DNA from: Labia minor
Lineage: Eukaryota > Arthropoda > Insecta > Dermaptera > Spongiphoridae
Assembly (NCBI GenBank): GCA_963082975.1
Contig: OY720348.1
Location: 67,729,719-67,793,718 of the forward strand
DNA length: 64,000 nucleotides
Reading direction: 5' to 3'
Shown here piece after piece: positions 51,701 through 64,000 of the stretch; the stretch's first letter is position 1, and the number at the start of each line of letters is the position of its first letter. Made by a program: the position numbers and the translations under genes. The notes under the pieces were generated by a model. It was not told the origin of the DNA, did no database searches, and saw only the letters and a list, made by a program, of their open reading frames with translations.

Positions 51701-53559
51701 TTGGCTAATTATTTTCAGCTAATATTAGTAAAGTTTATTTTTATGAAAGAAAAATTTTTCAAAATATTATTTAATCCTTGGTTTTTATTAATATCAATTT
51801 TTATAATATATTTTTAGTATCAGATCATATCTGAACATGTTTAATTGATTATTATAATGAACCAATTGTTTTATATTTTTGTAATTTTCCAATATTTAAA
51901 TGAAAAATTATAGTCATAAAAATAAATATTAAATAATAATTAGTGTACATTATTTTCTTTTATCAAATTCTCCTCAGGAGAAAATATATATTGATAAAAA
52001 TTTATAAATAAATAGTTCAATTAATCTAGAAATTATACTCGTTCGTATAGAATTTTATTCTTTTATTATTTCATATACCAAAATGTCTGTTTATTATATT
52101 GTTGAATTAGTATTATTTTGCAAATATGCGATCTTCCAGCTGTTTTGCTGAAATAGATGTTAAGTAGAAACTAGATTCGATTAATTTACCCCGACGATCG
52201 ATTGTGACTTTTGGAAACTAGGTCAGACTAATAATGAGAACAAAGTTTTTGTTACTAAAGTTTTCGTAAATCATGCTTGCAAAAATACCACATTATTTAT
52301 TTAAATACAGATAACATGTTAGTATTGACAAATCTCAATCTTAAAAATATATTAAAAATTTAAATTATTTTCCTCAAAATTTTTTTTTCTAAATTCCACC
52401 TTTCTCTATTAAAGTCTTCATCTAATTCTAGACAATAAATTTTTTCAATTGTTTATGATTATATACTAGAATCTTATATTTAATTTAGATAAAAAAATTT
52501 TACATATTAAATTTCTTAAAAATAGTATTTTTTTCTAATAAATGTGATTAGTGATGGAAAAACTTAATTTATATAAATTGTTTTTGTCATAAATATTTAT
52601 TAACTTTTATTTAAATTGTAATCAGAAAAAAATTAATTTACTTGTTAATTTGGTTTGTTACTGTTGAAAAGTTGAAATTTTGGAAGGATTTAAAAAATCT
52701 TTTACGAAGTGATATTAAAATAATTCTATATTAAGATGATCTCTTTAAATGAACAAACTTTTAAAAATATATTTCTATTTCCTTTGTTTATTATTTTAAA
52801 AAACGTAAGATAATGGAAATTAAATTGTTTCCAATAATTAAAATTGATAGAAATGTTAATATTATTAGTACTTATTATTTAAAAAGACAAGAATTTATTT
52901 CTATTTGAGACAAATAATTTTATAATGAGGTATATTTGATATTTTTAAATTAAAACAATTATTCAACCTTTGATACATAGATAAATTTTTGGCTTATTAA
53001 AAGTTATTGGTCTTATGGTATTTATGTATGAAAATAGATTTTTGTGATAATGATAATTAATATTTGGTTTATATTAACATAATGTTAAAAATATTTCCAC
53101 ATATTAAAACATTTCATCTTTAAAGAATAAATTTTGTGATTATATTTTTATTGTTTCAAATTTTTTCTTCAGTTTTTTTTAATTGAAGGCCTATGTTAAA
53201 AACAAATTAAAATTTAATAAATTAAATTTTTTTTTATATCTCAATATAATGTAATATTTATGGTATTAAACATAAATATTAAATATTTTAATAAAGTGTC
53301 AAAGGAAGTCAGACATGAAATAAATCGAGAAAATTATTTTTTGAAATATTTGTTAGTTAATATTTCTTTAATAATAATTATTAGAAATTCGACCATGTTA
53401 TAAATAAGGGTATAACATAAATCTACAACTTCGCCGGTCAAATTAGAAATAACATTTTTTAGTTTTATCTCATTTCTGGCTTCCTATCACACCTTATTTT
53501 AATTTCCAGGCTATTAAAAGTAGCTTAATTAAATCTAAAACTATTATTAATTACTTTAT

Positions 53560-53592
<33 letters not shown>

Positions 53593-54030
53593 TTTTTTTA
53601 ATAAACTGAATATTATTTCAACTGATTATTTTATTGATAATCTTGTGATCTCATTAAGCTACTCTATGCTTATGCTTTTATATTATAAACCTATAATATT
53701 ATTTCTTATACTTAATAATTTAAAACTTTTTTGTTAATATAAATGTATTTAATAAATTATGTTTGTAAAGAATGAATTTGTTCTTTGATGAGAATGATAT
53801 TTAATCTATGAATTCATTTAATTATAATTCAAACTTTTTTTATATTTGATATTTGATGCCTAAAATAAAATAATTTAAAAACGAAAAAGTATTTTTTAAT
53901 ATGTATACAGGTAGTATTTATACATATATATAAATTATAAATATTTCCTGTTTGCATAAAAAAATAAAAAATAATTCTCCTGTTAATTTTACTTTTACTA
54001 AAAAAAAATAATTACTTATTTATTTTTAAA
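48739..54030. other. Gene-poor AT-rich region
   Basis: About 5.3 kb with no gene that I can support. TA microsatellites lie near 49370 and 53560. The macoilin 3' UTR should occupy the start. The only recognisable insert is the LINE 3' end at 49785-49862. Confidence 0.65.
49785..49862 (-). mobile_element. LINE 3' end fragment
   Basis: Starts with ATCTATCTATCTCTGTGGCT, then the AGCAACCACATTTCTCCAAC stretch that also occurs at 54144 and 55529. In minus orientation this is the LINE 3' end with a short GATA repeat tail. Confidence 0.65.
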
Positions 54031-54143
54031 ACATAATAATATGATTAATTTACATCATATAATAAATCATATCAATGGTACTGGAAATACAAGCAAATCC
54101 CGATTTCAAAAAATTCCTTTCTCCATCATTGTTCCTATATATA

Positions 54144-55455
54144 ATCTATCTATCTATCCCTGTGACTCTATGGAACTCGAAAGTTTTTGGCCACAGCAAC
54201 CACACTTCTCCAAGTGTCCCTATTCTGAGCCACAACCCTCCAATCCCTATCCTCTACCATTTCTCTCTCGTCCCTTCCTACATTATCCACCTACCGCGTC
54301 CTTGGTCTTCCAAGCGGGCGTTTCCCAATCGGTCACCCCCCCCAATATATATTTCGCCATTCTTTCCTCCCCCATTCTAGCCATGTGTCCTGCCCACCGC
54401 AGCCTTCTTGATTTTATAATTCTAACTATATCTGGAGATGCATAGAGGTCATGCAATCTTCGCCATTCCCCGGTAACCTCATCTATCTTTGGCTAATAAA
54501 TGCTTCGCAGAATCCTATTCTCAAATACTCTAAATCTACTCTCGTCTTTTAAGGTCATAGACCATGCCTCACACCTATATAATACAACCGGTAAAATAAT
54601 TGTTTTCTATATTTTAATTTTTATCCCCTTTGATAATAATTTTGACGCGATAAGCCCCTTTACGGCATGATAACAGGCGCTTCCCGATTGTAACCTCGCT
54701 TTAAACTCTTCTCGAATATTATTATCTTTCGTTATTACAGAACCTAAGTATTTAAATTTTTCTACATTTTCAAATTCTATATTTTGTATGTTAAGACTTT
54801 GTGTGTTAATACTATTCCTCTCTGTTACTAAATACTTTGTCTTAGCAATATTTATTTCCAACCCCACCTCTTTTCCTGCTTCGATTAATTTTTCTACGCT
54901 ATCTTTAATTACACTAGCCGAATCTCCTATTATATTTAAGTCGTCTGCGTAACCTAATACTTGAATTTTTTTGTTTAATTCTATTCCGTTTGATTTTTCC
55001 CCAATTTGTCTAATTACATATTCCAGAACTAAATTAAATTAATTTTCCTCTATTTCTAATATTCAATTTTTTAAAATTTCCCTTTTTTTGTTTTTAATGA
55101 CTTTCGTCACTATTTTCCTGCTATTAATATATTCTAATCTATCTACTTCGCATTTCCTATTAACCCATTGTATTTTGGCTTTTTTCCTAATCTCTATTAC
55201 TTTTAAACATTCCTCATCGAACCATGGTTTATATTTTTTGTTATTTTTAAAACCTATACTATTTGAAACTGCCGTTTTAATATTTGATTGTATTTTGTCC
55301 CATATTTCTTCCGGCTCATTCGTCTCGTCATTCCCTTCATGGGTCAAACTATTAAATCTATTTTTGATTTCGATTTGATATTTTAATTTATATTCCTCGT
55401 TTTTTCCTATATAATCAATAATTCTAAATTATAATTTTAATCTTCCGTTGCAATT
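54144..55455 (-). pseudogene. RTE-like LINE copy with internal deletion
   Basis: On the minus strand, from 55455 down: an inter-domain part (EIKNRFNSL, PEEIWDKIQSNIKTAV, KPWFDEECLKVIEIRKKAK), then an abrupt junction near 55057 into the RT end (VLGYADDLNII with the catalytic YADD, EVGLEINIAKTKYLVTERN, VEKFKYLGSVITKD), the thumb and the C-terminal GKRPLGRPRTRWVDNVGRD, ending in a GATA-type repeat at 54144-54159. Much of the RT palm is missing; stops and frameshifts occur in the 3' half. Inactive. Confidence 0.8.
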
Positions 55456-55527
55456 TTTTTTTTTAATAAATTTTGTATATATTATTCCCTCATAAATAAA
55501 ATTTCTAATATCTGTTACCGTTTGACA

Positions 55528-55890
55528 CTATCTATCTATCTCTATACTGAACTCGAAGTTTTTGGCTGCAGCAACCACACTTCTCCAAATGTCCCTATCC
55601 TGAGCCACAACCTTCCAATCCCTACCCTCTCCCATCTCTTTCACGTCCCTTCCTACATTGTCTACCCACCTCGTACTTGGTCTTCCAAGTGGACGTTTCC
55701 CAATCGGTCTCCCCACAAATATACCCTTCGCCATTCTTTCCTCTCCCATACTAGCCACATGCCCTGACCATCACAGCCTTCTCGATTTTATAACCCTAAC
55801 TATATCTGGAGATGCATAGAGGTCATGCAATTCTTCGTTAAACAGTCTCCGCCATTCCCCGCTGACTTCATCTTTCTTTGGCCAGTGGGT
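55528..55890 (-). pseudogene. Second LINE 3' copy (5'-truncated)
   Basis: Encodes on the minus strand EVSGEWRRLFNEELHDLYAS, MGEERMAKGIFVGRPIGKRP and RWVDNVGRDVKEMGEGRDW, then the same 3' tail. Nearly open, hence younger than its neighbours, but only the C-terminal part is present. Confidence 0.75.
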
Positions 55891-56130
55891 GTAAATTAGT
55901 ACTCAATAATGCCGCTAGATGAAGTATATGATAAACAATTAAAATAGTTAAAAAATTTAAATAATAAAAAACAATAATTTAAAAATTGTAAATACATATA
56001 AAAAAAAACATAATTAATATGGTGATAATTAAATAAATAAAAAATTGTAAATAGAATAAAACATAAAATTTATAAAGATTAAATATGCCCAGTAAAACTA
56101 ACGCTCATTATATATATATATATAGATGTA
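55891..56130. other. AT-rich spacer
   Basis: Low-complexity AT-rich sequence with a TA run near 56108; nothing recognised. Confidence 0.6.
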
Positions 56131-56915
56131 CTTATTTTTACATCGATTTCTCGCAAATTTTTTTCTAATTTTTTTATATGACTGTTGCTATCTAGATTAT
56201 TTTCTGAATTATTATCAATGGGCAAATAGATATATTCGCCCATTGATAATATTGAAAATATTAAAAATAAAGATAAAGAAATTGAAAATTTAACATATTC
56301 TATTAAAAATTTAACATTGTAAAATATAGAATTTCAAAATAAATTAAATACTATTGAAAATAATGAAAAACAACTTTTACAGAAAAATAATGAATTGAAA
56401 TATAATCTTGGCCAATTGGAAGAGACACTTCATCAAGTTAAAAATATCTATAAAGAAGAAATTGCCTCCTTAAAGTTGAAAAAAGGTAAAATTAAAAACT
56501 TGATCAAGTATTACATTTAAAAAAAAGGGAGAATTTGAAAATCAAGTTTTACAAATAAAAAATATATTTAAAAAATCATGAAATTAAAACACTAGAACAT
56601 CAAATGAAGACTAATTCTGACGAGTATAATAATGAAATTACTATTTTTAAAAATGTGCATGAAGAAAAAATTCGTGAACTTTCAACATCTGTTAAATGAA
56701 ATTGTCCATTTTATCTAGAAGAAAGAATGAATTTGGATATTGCTACAATTATTCGTGACATTTTAAGTAATCGAATTATTCCTTCTTTAGAAAATCAGAT
56801 GAATCGGATATAGATAATGATAATTTGATATCCTATATAAAAGAGCTCCTGATTATGAAACCAAATTTATCTGAAGCATCAACTATGACATCGCCAAATC
56901 AACGTCCACAGACCC
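56131..56915. pseudogene. Coiled-coil gene fragment, folded back on itself
   Basis: From 56238 the plus strand reads PIDNIENIKNKDKEIENLTY and further Lys/Glu/Asn-rich heptads (LLQKNNELKYNLGQLEETL, KNIYKEEIASLK), later NLDIATIIRDILSNRIIPSL, broken by stops and frameshifts. From 56223 leftward the minus strand reads PIDNNSENNLDSNSHIKKLE, similar in character. The two halves meet at a 13-bp perfect inverted repeat. The parent gene is not recognised. Confidence 0.5.
56211..56250. repeat. Inverted repeat at the fold-back junction
   Basis: ATTATCAATGGGC (56211-56223) and GCCCATTGATAAT (56238-56250) are exact inverses around a 14-base loop. Confidence 0.85.
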
Positions 56916-56917
56916 AT

Positions 56918-57078
56918 AAATGCTGCGAAGAATCCTATTCTCAAATAATCTAAATCTACTCTCGTCTCTTAAGGTCATAGACCATGCCTCACACCTATAA
57001 AATACAACCGGAAAAATAATTGTTTTATATATTCTAATTTTTATCCCCTTTGATAATAATTTTGACGCGATAAGCCCC
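56918..57078 (-). mobile_element. LINE fragment
   Basis: Matches 54510-54660 closely (AATGCTGCGAAGAATCCTAT, GGTCATAGACCATGCCTCAC, GACGCGATAAGCCCC). It is RT thumb-region sequence in minus orientation, cut at both ends. Confidence 0.7.
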
Positions 57079-59093
57079 TAAATTCTAATTTTCAATCTTT
57101 CTTTACTTATTGTTAGTTTAGTGAATTAATGGTTCTCTCATGAATTTGTCCAATTTAATTTTGAAATAAGCTTTTAATATAATTATTTTTTTATCCTACT
57201 TTTCTTGAATAGTCCTATTTCTATTGGCATTCTCTTAATTCATAAATTATTAACTAAAAATTATATATTTTAGTATTAAAATAAATATATAAATTGTTGA
57301 AAGTATGAAATCATATAAAAAAATAATAAATAAATAAATATCTATAAGTAATGGCATTATAAGTAAAATATTCATACATTATAAATTTTAATAGTGATTA
57401 TCGATAATTATTTATATTAGAATAATTTTTATAAAATGGTAGAATTGGAACGAAAATTTAAAAGGGACGTATAAAAAATATTTCGAAAAAAAATTACTTT
57501 TATATTGTTTGCGCATAAATGTTTCCAAATTAGAAAAATAAATTAAAAAATAAATAAATAAAAATGATAAGAGGTATAATTTTTTTTTCTTTAAATTGTC
57601 ATTCGAGTGTTTCAGGTTAACCAGACTATTTTGGTAGATATTGACATAGTTTATAATTTCATTTCAAAATGAACCAAATTATTAGTTCAAAAAGAAATAA
57701 TTATTATTAATAATACAATTAATGAGATTATTTATAAACGAACAATAGAAGAAATAAAATAAAGAGTATGTCAAAATCTTTTAACAACTTTTTTATTCAA
57801 ATAATAATTCTATCATAATATAATGTATAAATTATATAAATTTAAAATATTTATAGTCATTAATAGATTAAATTGTTAAAGTTAGAATTTTTCTGATTTT
57901 TCAAATTAATTAATTTTTCATTTGGATAAATAGATTTGAATTACGTATTAATATGGTGAAATTTTGTATAAATTTTAGATTTTATTTTATCTGCTCTCCA
58001 CTAATCATCTATTTTCTATATTACATAAATGTAGAATATCTCTTATGATTTTGACATTTGAACTGGGTTAATTTTTCATTTCTATTTAATCAGTTTTCCA
58101 CTTTATATTTAACTAGTCTATTTATAAATTTTTAACCTTGAAAATTACTAAAATGAATTTAAATTTAATAAATAATGTCAAAAGAAAAATCTATAATATT
58201 TTTTATTAATAATCATAACAAAGTTTAATAAAATTTACCAAAAAGTAATTTTAAATTTTCAAATACATTTTGTTTTTGTTATTATTTAAAACCCTTATTA
58301 TAATATATACCATTTTTATTTAAATTGATTTAATTTAAAATATTTTTCAGGAAACTTCAATTTTTGTCATTGTTAGTAAATTAGAAATTTATTAAACATA
58401 AAGAACACTTATTCAAATAGTTGATTCCCAAACAAGGTAAGCTTTTTCATTAACGATCATTTAAAAAATATATTAATTATCGATTTAATATAAGAAATAA
58501 ATTAAATTATTTGTTGTTTATATTTTTCAACACAGACGTTAAGTAAATTTAGTGTTTTTTTGATAATTGTAACTAGTTTTTCTCAAACATGACTCAAATA
58601 TTAATTTAATTAATACTAAATAAAAGTACTTTAATTTATATATATATATATAGAATATAATTTCGGTTTTACAAAAATTAATTTTTATATTTATGCTTTA
58701 TACTAAATAAATTTAAAGTTTTGATATTATTCAATATATACTTAAATATTTATATTCTTTACTTGTATATATATTGTTATATCTTTTAAATAAATAAATA
58801 TTTTCTATATTATTATATCACTTCACTAAAATATAACATTTTATTTTTATTAATTTCATATCTATTTAAATATATATATATTTGTGTTTATTTTATATAG
58901 TTTTGCTTATAGAAACATATATTTTTACTAATATTTTTTAATATATTATTTAATTTTTAAATTTGCCAATGAGTGTGGATTGCGCTTGTTGCAGGTAACG
59001 GCGATGCTTTTGCGAGTTTTCTGCGCTTGACGATGCTCTCCCTTTTGGATATATTTTCTTCTGCCATGCTCAAGCCGCAAGTTTTAAAACACT
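57079..59093. other. AT-rich region and 5' flank of the TAB2/3-like gene
   Basis: No gene recognised up to about 58965. The last 125 bp are much GC-richer (GTAACGGCGATGC, TGCGCTTGACGATGC) and probably hold the promoter or 5' UTR of the next gene. Confidence 0.5.
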
Positions 59094-62000
59094 ATGGCGG
59101 CTCAATGTACATGTACTAACATTTCCATCATGCAATTATTTCATGAGCTTAAACAAAAATTTCCAGCCATACCCGACCGGGTCGTTAGTGAATGCATTCG
59201 TAAGGTAGAATATTACCTAATCAATTTAATTTATATTAAAAATTGATATTATATTTTTACGTTTAAATATTTTGAAAATAAATGATAAATATAATCTTTT
59301 CAATAATTTATTTCCCCTAAATTTATTGAGATAAACTTTATTTTAAATGAAAAATAAATGATATATTTAATCACATTTTCAAAGTAATTATTGTAGAAAA
59401 ACAACATACTTAACATTTAAAAAAATATTCCCTTATCAAAACTAAATAAATATATTTTAAATTAAATAAAAAAACAAAATAAATCAATTATGCTGATTGA
59501 TACATTACAATTTTATTTCATCTAACAGATTATCTATTTAATTATCTAGTGTTCAACTTTTCCTTCTCTACAGAAAAGCATGTAAGCTTAGTTTTGTTGA
59601 TAAAGATAAAAAAATATTATAGTTCCATATAAAATTATTTAATCATATAAGAATACAAATTCAATAAATCGATTGCTTCAATAATAAAATTATATTGTCA
59701 AATGTTTAACAATGTTTTTAAAACTAAAATAATATAAAAATAAATTAAAATATAATTTTAAATAAATATCTATTTATCTTGTAATAAATGCATAAATATT
59801 AATCTAATTTTAAATGAATTTTAATGACATATGGGGTCAAAGACATGAACTTAGTAGATTTTATTTTTATTTAAATGTCCATTTTTATTTAATAAATATC
59901 TTTTTTCTACAGAACTACCATGACAAGAATGCATGCATGAGGATTCTCCAAAACGAAAACCACGAACATTTGAGGGCAACATACCCAGCAGCCTTAAAAT
60001 CTAATTTATCTAACGAACCATTGCGTTTACCACAAAGTGGAACATCTATTTGTGAAAACTGTTCTACAAGTTGTATCAATTACGAAGATAAATTTCCTAA
60101 TATGCTTTCACATTTTCAAGAAGAGTTTACGGGTTTTAACAGTGATAATAATGCTCTAGGTTGTTCTACTAATTCTTCCCCTATGCCAAATAATAATATT
60201 GATAACCAAATATCTTCCACAACTACTAGAGATAAAAACTTAATGAACCCAAGTAAAAGCAAAGACTTATATCTTAAAAACGTTTCTAATGATAATTCAT
60301 ATTCTCAATTAAATGCTCATGAAGCCAAAGAATGTTTTAAAAATTCTCATCAACAAAACTGCATTTTAGAAAATTGTGTAGAACAGAATAAAGCTGAACT
60401 GATTACATCAAGCATTAATGAAAATAATCCATCTAAAACCAATTGTTGTCAATTTAATCAATCATTAGAAAAAAAAACTGAATCAAATAACATTCATAAA
60501 CCTAGTTCATCCCAATCTAGTAATCAAAACTTACTTTTACCTTATAAAGAAAATAACTCTAAGGATTCAAATACTGAACAAAATAATATCCTTTCAAATT
60601 CAACTTTGGATAATAATTCAGTTATGCAATCACAAATTCATCCGTCAAATATACCAATAGAAAACCCAGCAAATCGCATTCCTTTATTTAAAAATGATAA
60701 ACAAATATCTAATAAATTATGTACATCTGATGATTATGAAGTGAATGTAAATTATCAAGTACAATGTCTTCGGTCGGGCTCAAGTGTTAATTTAACTGCA
60801 AATTCTTCTGGAGGCCAACAACGAGTCAAATCCGTGCTACAGGTTCAACCTACACCAACATTACAGTGGGGTCCTTCAATTTCGAATAATTATCAAGAAC
60901 ATCCAAGATCCTTCACGTCTGTTAATTTGACATTAAGGACACCAACTCTAGAATCACAATCACCGATTGATATCCACTCAAGTACAAGTAACACTGGCCA
61001 CTTTATTTATTCAACAGCAGCTTATCACCCTCAAGAAGGTTTTCAGTCGAAATTGCAAATTTGCATTGGTCCAGGTTCTTCTCGAAGTGTTACTGCATCG
61101 CGGACACGACTTTCTCGGCCTCATTCTTACCTTGATCCTGGCACTTCTGAATCATGGACCCTTCCATCTTCTCCAGGACCTACGAGAGCTGAATCATTAC
61201 CCAATGTACCATCATCTACTTTATCAAGTAATGAAGATAACCATCCAAAAATTATTCTAGATCCAAATTTGAATGCAGACACACAAAGTAAGCTATAAAC
61301 CAAATTTTTTCTTTTTCTTTTATTAGTATTTTAGGAAACCTTTAAAAGCTGAAAATAATTTCAACCAGCAATGATTAATCATCCTGAAAAATATATTATT
61401 AACAAAAAAAAAAATCAAATTTAATATATACATATCTATTTATATATACTTTGCTTTATTTTAACTTTTCTAATATTAAACATTAAATTTATCTCTAAGG
61501 TAAGACAAATATTAACAATATAATTGAATTGCTTTATTTATTATTTTACACTAAATTTAATTACATTTTATTTATTTTTCTTTTAGTATTTACTTCATAT
61601 GTGTATTATAATTTGAAATATTTATTTAAATGTAATAAAAAAACATTATTTTTAAATCTTTGAAAATATTTCAATAATAAAAAAAACATAAAATTTAATT
61701 GACATATGTTGTTTCTATATAAATATAATTAAAATATCTATTTAAATTTTTTAAATAATATGTTTTAGAACTTATAATTGAACAGCTCAATCAAAAAGAA
61801 AAATTAGAAATAGAACTTAAAAAAGAAAAAGAAAAATTAAAAAGAATTCACCGAGGAATCGATGCTATGCTCCGAGACTTGGATCAACGAGATTCTCGAA
61901 GAAATACTCCGGCAATTACTTATGTAATTATATTTCTATTGTTTAATGTTATATAATTTATGTTATATATGTATATACAATATACTATCCATAAGAGCTT

Positions 62001-63729
62001 AATATTCTAACTGATAAAATAGTTTATAAAAAAACATGAATCAATAAATTTATTTATATATATTTACTATTTCTATGAATACAAATATTGTAAATCAATT
62101 TTCATGAAATTTATAGATTTAACCGCGTATCACTGTTTTATTTTATTATAAACTAATATCAATTTAAAAAATAAAGTTGAACTGCATTAAGCAAATAAAC
62201 AAATCAATTTGAAATAACATCTAAAAATTTTAGTTGTTGTTTATTTCTTAAAGATTTATAACATAAAATAAAATATCTCTTTTTTAAATTATTTTTAAAG
62301 TCATTTTGTTTGTCTAATTGTAAAGATCAAGTTTGTTTCAAGATAGGGATAGCCAAAAGTTCAATATTAATATATCAAGTCTAGGAAATAAGTCTTAAAT
62401 ATTAAATCTAGTACTGAACTTTCAACAAAATATTTAAGCGCAGTACAAGTTCATTTTATAATTTAATATAATTGATATTTTTCAGAAACAAAAAGTTGAA
62501 AAACTTCGTTATGAAATAAAACTTCTTCAAGAAGAATGTGAAAGAATGACAAATGAAGTTGATATATATTCAGGAGCTCGTAGTAAATAGATGATATATA
62601 TATTATTTTAATTTCAAAACTTATTTTTGAAATTTTTTAGTTCCTCTCGGAGAAACCAATGAAGAGTTTTATAAAAATATCTATACAGGGCAAAGGGGTC
62701 TAATACATTCTTACGACTCATCCAAAGGTAAGTTTCTTTGGTTTTCATTTTTATTTGTTTTTTTATAACGCTTTTATCAACTTCACTTCATGACTGTCTA
62801 TCAGTCTGTTCGCTCTTATGACAAATTCAAATCGATTTTTCATTAACTTTAAATTGAGAAAGACTTTTGAAAATTTTTATAGATATTTCAATAGATACCT
62901 AGAAATAGCATTAAAAGAGGAATTTTTAATTAATATAATATTTATAATAAATATATTTCAAAAACATTACTTCAATAATAAAATTTTCTTAATATAATTA
63001 TAATCATTTTTAGAAGATTAATATTTTCTTTTTGTTTTATTCTCGTATAACATCCTCTTTATCTATTTCTTATCTTAGATCATTTTCTGTGATTTTGTTT
63101 TATCGAATTAAAATCCCACTAAAAAGAATAAAATAATATAAATATATAGAATAGAAAAATTATTTTATTCTTTTTAGTCCATAAAAACAACGTAATTTTA
63201 TATATAAAATTTTTTTTATATTTATATTATTATTTTAATTATTTTCTTATTTTAAATAGTAACTCTTATCATCATAATCATCATATATTTCCAATTGTGT
63301 AATGAGATTTTAAAATACCATGAAAAACATTTAAAAAAAATTTATGAATTTGTTATTTAAAATTTGTTATTATGATTCAATTTCTCTCTGAATAGAAAAG
63401 TAAAGAACATTATTCTCATTTGATGCACATCAAATTGAGGACTAATATTGTGAGACTAAAGACGTTGCCTCTCACTCATTGCTATTTAATTTTCAATTCT
63501 TCAATTTTTTTTGCAAATTTATTCAAATTTTCTTTCAGCAAAAGAACCAGCCCTCTCTATTAGTAATACAAGAGCCGATACTGAAAATGCCTCAAGATCA
63601 TCTTTAGGATGGACCTGTAGTGAATGTACTTTTCAAAATCATCCTTTATTAAATAAATGTGAAGAATGTGATATGCCACGGTTGCCTGCTCCTTCTTTAA
63701 ATCCCTTCATTTGTAAGCTAAAGAAATGA
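59094..63729 (+). CDS. TAB2/TAB3-like TAK1-binding adaptor (671 aa)
   Basis: Six exons: 59094-59204, 59913-61287, 61769-61923, 62486-62582, 62641-62727, 63539-63729; all phases agree. The N-terminal CUE domain (about 1-55: LFHELKQKFPAIPDRVVSEC, then the part starting NYHDKNACMRIL) is split by intron 1. A Ser/Asn/Gln-rich linker of about 430 residues follows, then a coiled coil at about 496-579 and a C-terminal NZF zinc finger at 633-656 with C635, C638, C649, C652 and the ubiquitin-contact pair T639-F640. Family members carry TAK1 to K63-linked ubiquitin chains in NF-kB/JNK immune signalling. Length matches TAB2. The coiled coil would be the TAK1-binding part. The start in a GC-richer exon is well supported by the CUE domain. 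Confidence 0.93.
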
Positions 63730-64000
63730 TAATTCTATATAGTTGAATTTTTAAAGCTCGTTTAACTTTCTTTAACCAACTAATATAATATATATAATGA
63801 AGACAATCATAAATTTATTTTTAATAATGTTATCTTATCTTAATGCCTACAAAGAGACAACATATTCCAGGCGGCATTTTATTAGGAGCGACATATTCAT
63901 CATCTATTTTCTTTATTAAACTTTTGTTATTTATAATTTTAAGGGAAAACTTGGCATCTACCAAGGGCACCAAAAACCCAGGCTATGCTGCTGGGTCATA
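63730..64000. other. 3' flank of the TAB2/3-like gene
   Basis: AT-rich 3' UTR, then from about 63940 a less AT-rich stretch (CTTGGCATCTACCAAGGGCA) that runs off the window. It may be the edge of a repeat but cannot be identified. Confidence 0.4.

Noticed and set aside
59814..59912. Alternative TAB2/3 start inside the intron before exon 2
   Set aside because: It would lose half of the CUE domain; the spliced model from 59094 restores it with clean sites.

Overview
The window is nuclear DNA of an animal, most likely an insect or close arthropod relative. It is very AT-rich, its genes have many short GT-AG introns, and it carries animal-specific genes (macoilin, a TAB2/TAB3-type adaptor, a THAP-Tudor-PHD chromatin protein). 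It is full of hAT, Tc1/mariner, RTE-like LINE, BEL/Pao and tRNA-derived SINE remnants. The species cannot be named from the sequence alone. Exon structures were built by hand. For every multi-exon gene listed, the splice phases close into one open frame, which is the main support for the models.

Layout. 1-12000: a head-to-tail array of five two-exon C2H2 zinc-finger genes, all on the minus strand. Each has a near-copied upstream block and relic fingers after its stop, and the array continues off the left edge. 12001-15200: a dead BEL/Pao gag broken by a hAT MITE, more hAT ends, and a shared interspersed repeat. 16545-19083: eEF1A (minus), head-to-head with mitochondrial ribosomal protein S14 (20251-20731, plus). 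21070-23090: a Tc1-like MITE, scrambled LINE pieces and a small palindromic MITE. 24381-25367: ribosomal stalk protein P1 (minus), head-to-head with a 17-exon MBD-R2/PHF20-like gene (26869-38118, plus). That gene's introns hold two SINEs, an interspersed repeat and a mariner remnant split by a hAT element. 38900-41610: a SINE, a mariner-like remnant and a dead Tc1 transposase, the last two each carrying a hAT MITE. 42494-48738: macoilin (plus, 13 exons). 48739-59090: gene-poor, with LINE 3' ends and a folded-back coiled-coil pseudogene. 59094-63729: a TAB2/TAB3-like adaptor (plus, 6 exons).

Function. eEF1A, P1 and uS14m are translation genes; eEF1A and P1 both show a pyrimidine-rich probable start site of the TOP type. 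The MBD-R2-like protein is expected to be a histone-reading chromatin regulator. Macoilin is an ER/neuronal membrane protein. The TAB2/3 homologue links ubiquitin chains to TAK1 kinase in innate signalling. The zinc-finger array is the most dynamic part: a few finger types are reused in different orders between paralogues, one copy has a late stop codon, and the 5' and 3' flanks give conflicting relationships, as expected from unequal exchange inside the coding repeats. I did not find a clearly new kind of system; the zinc-finger array is the best candidate for follow-up.
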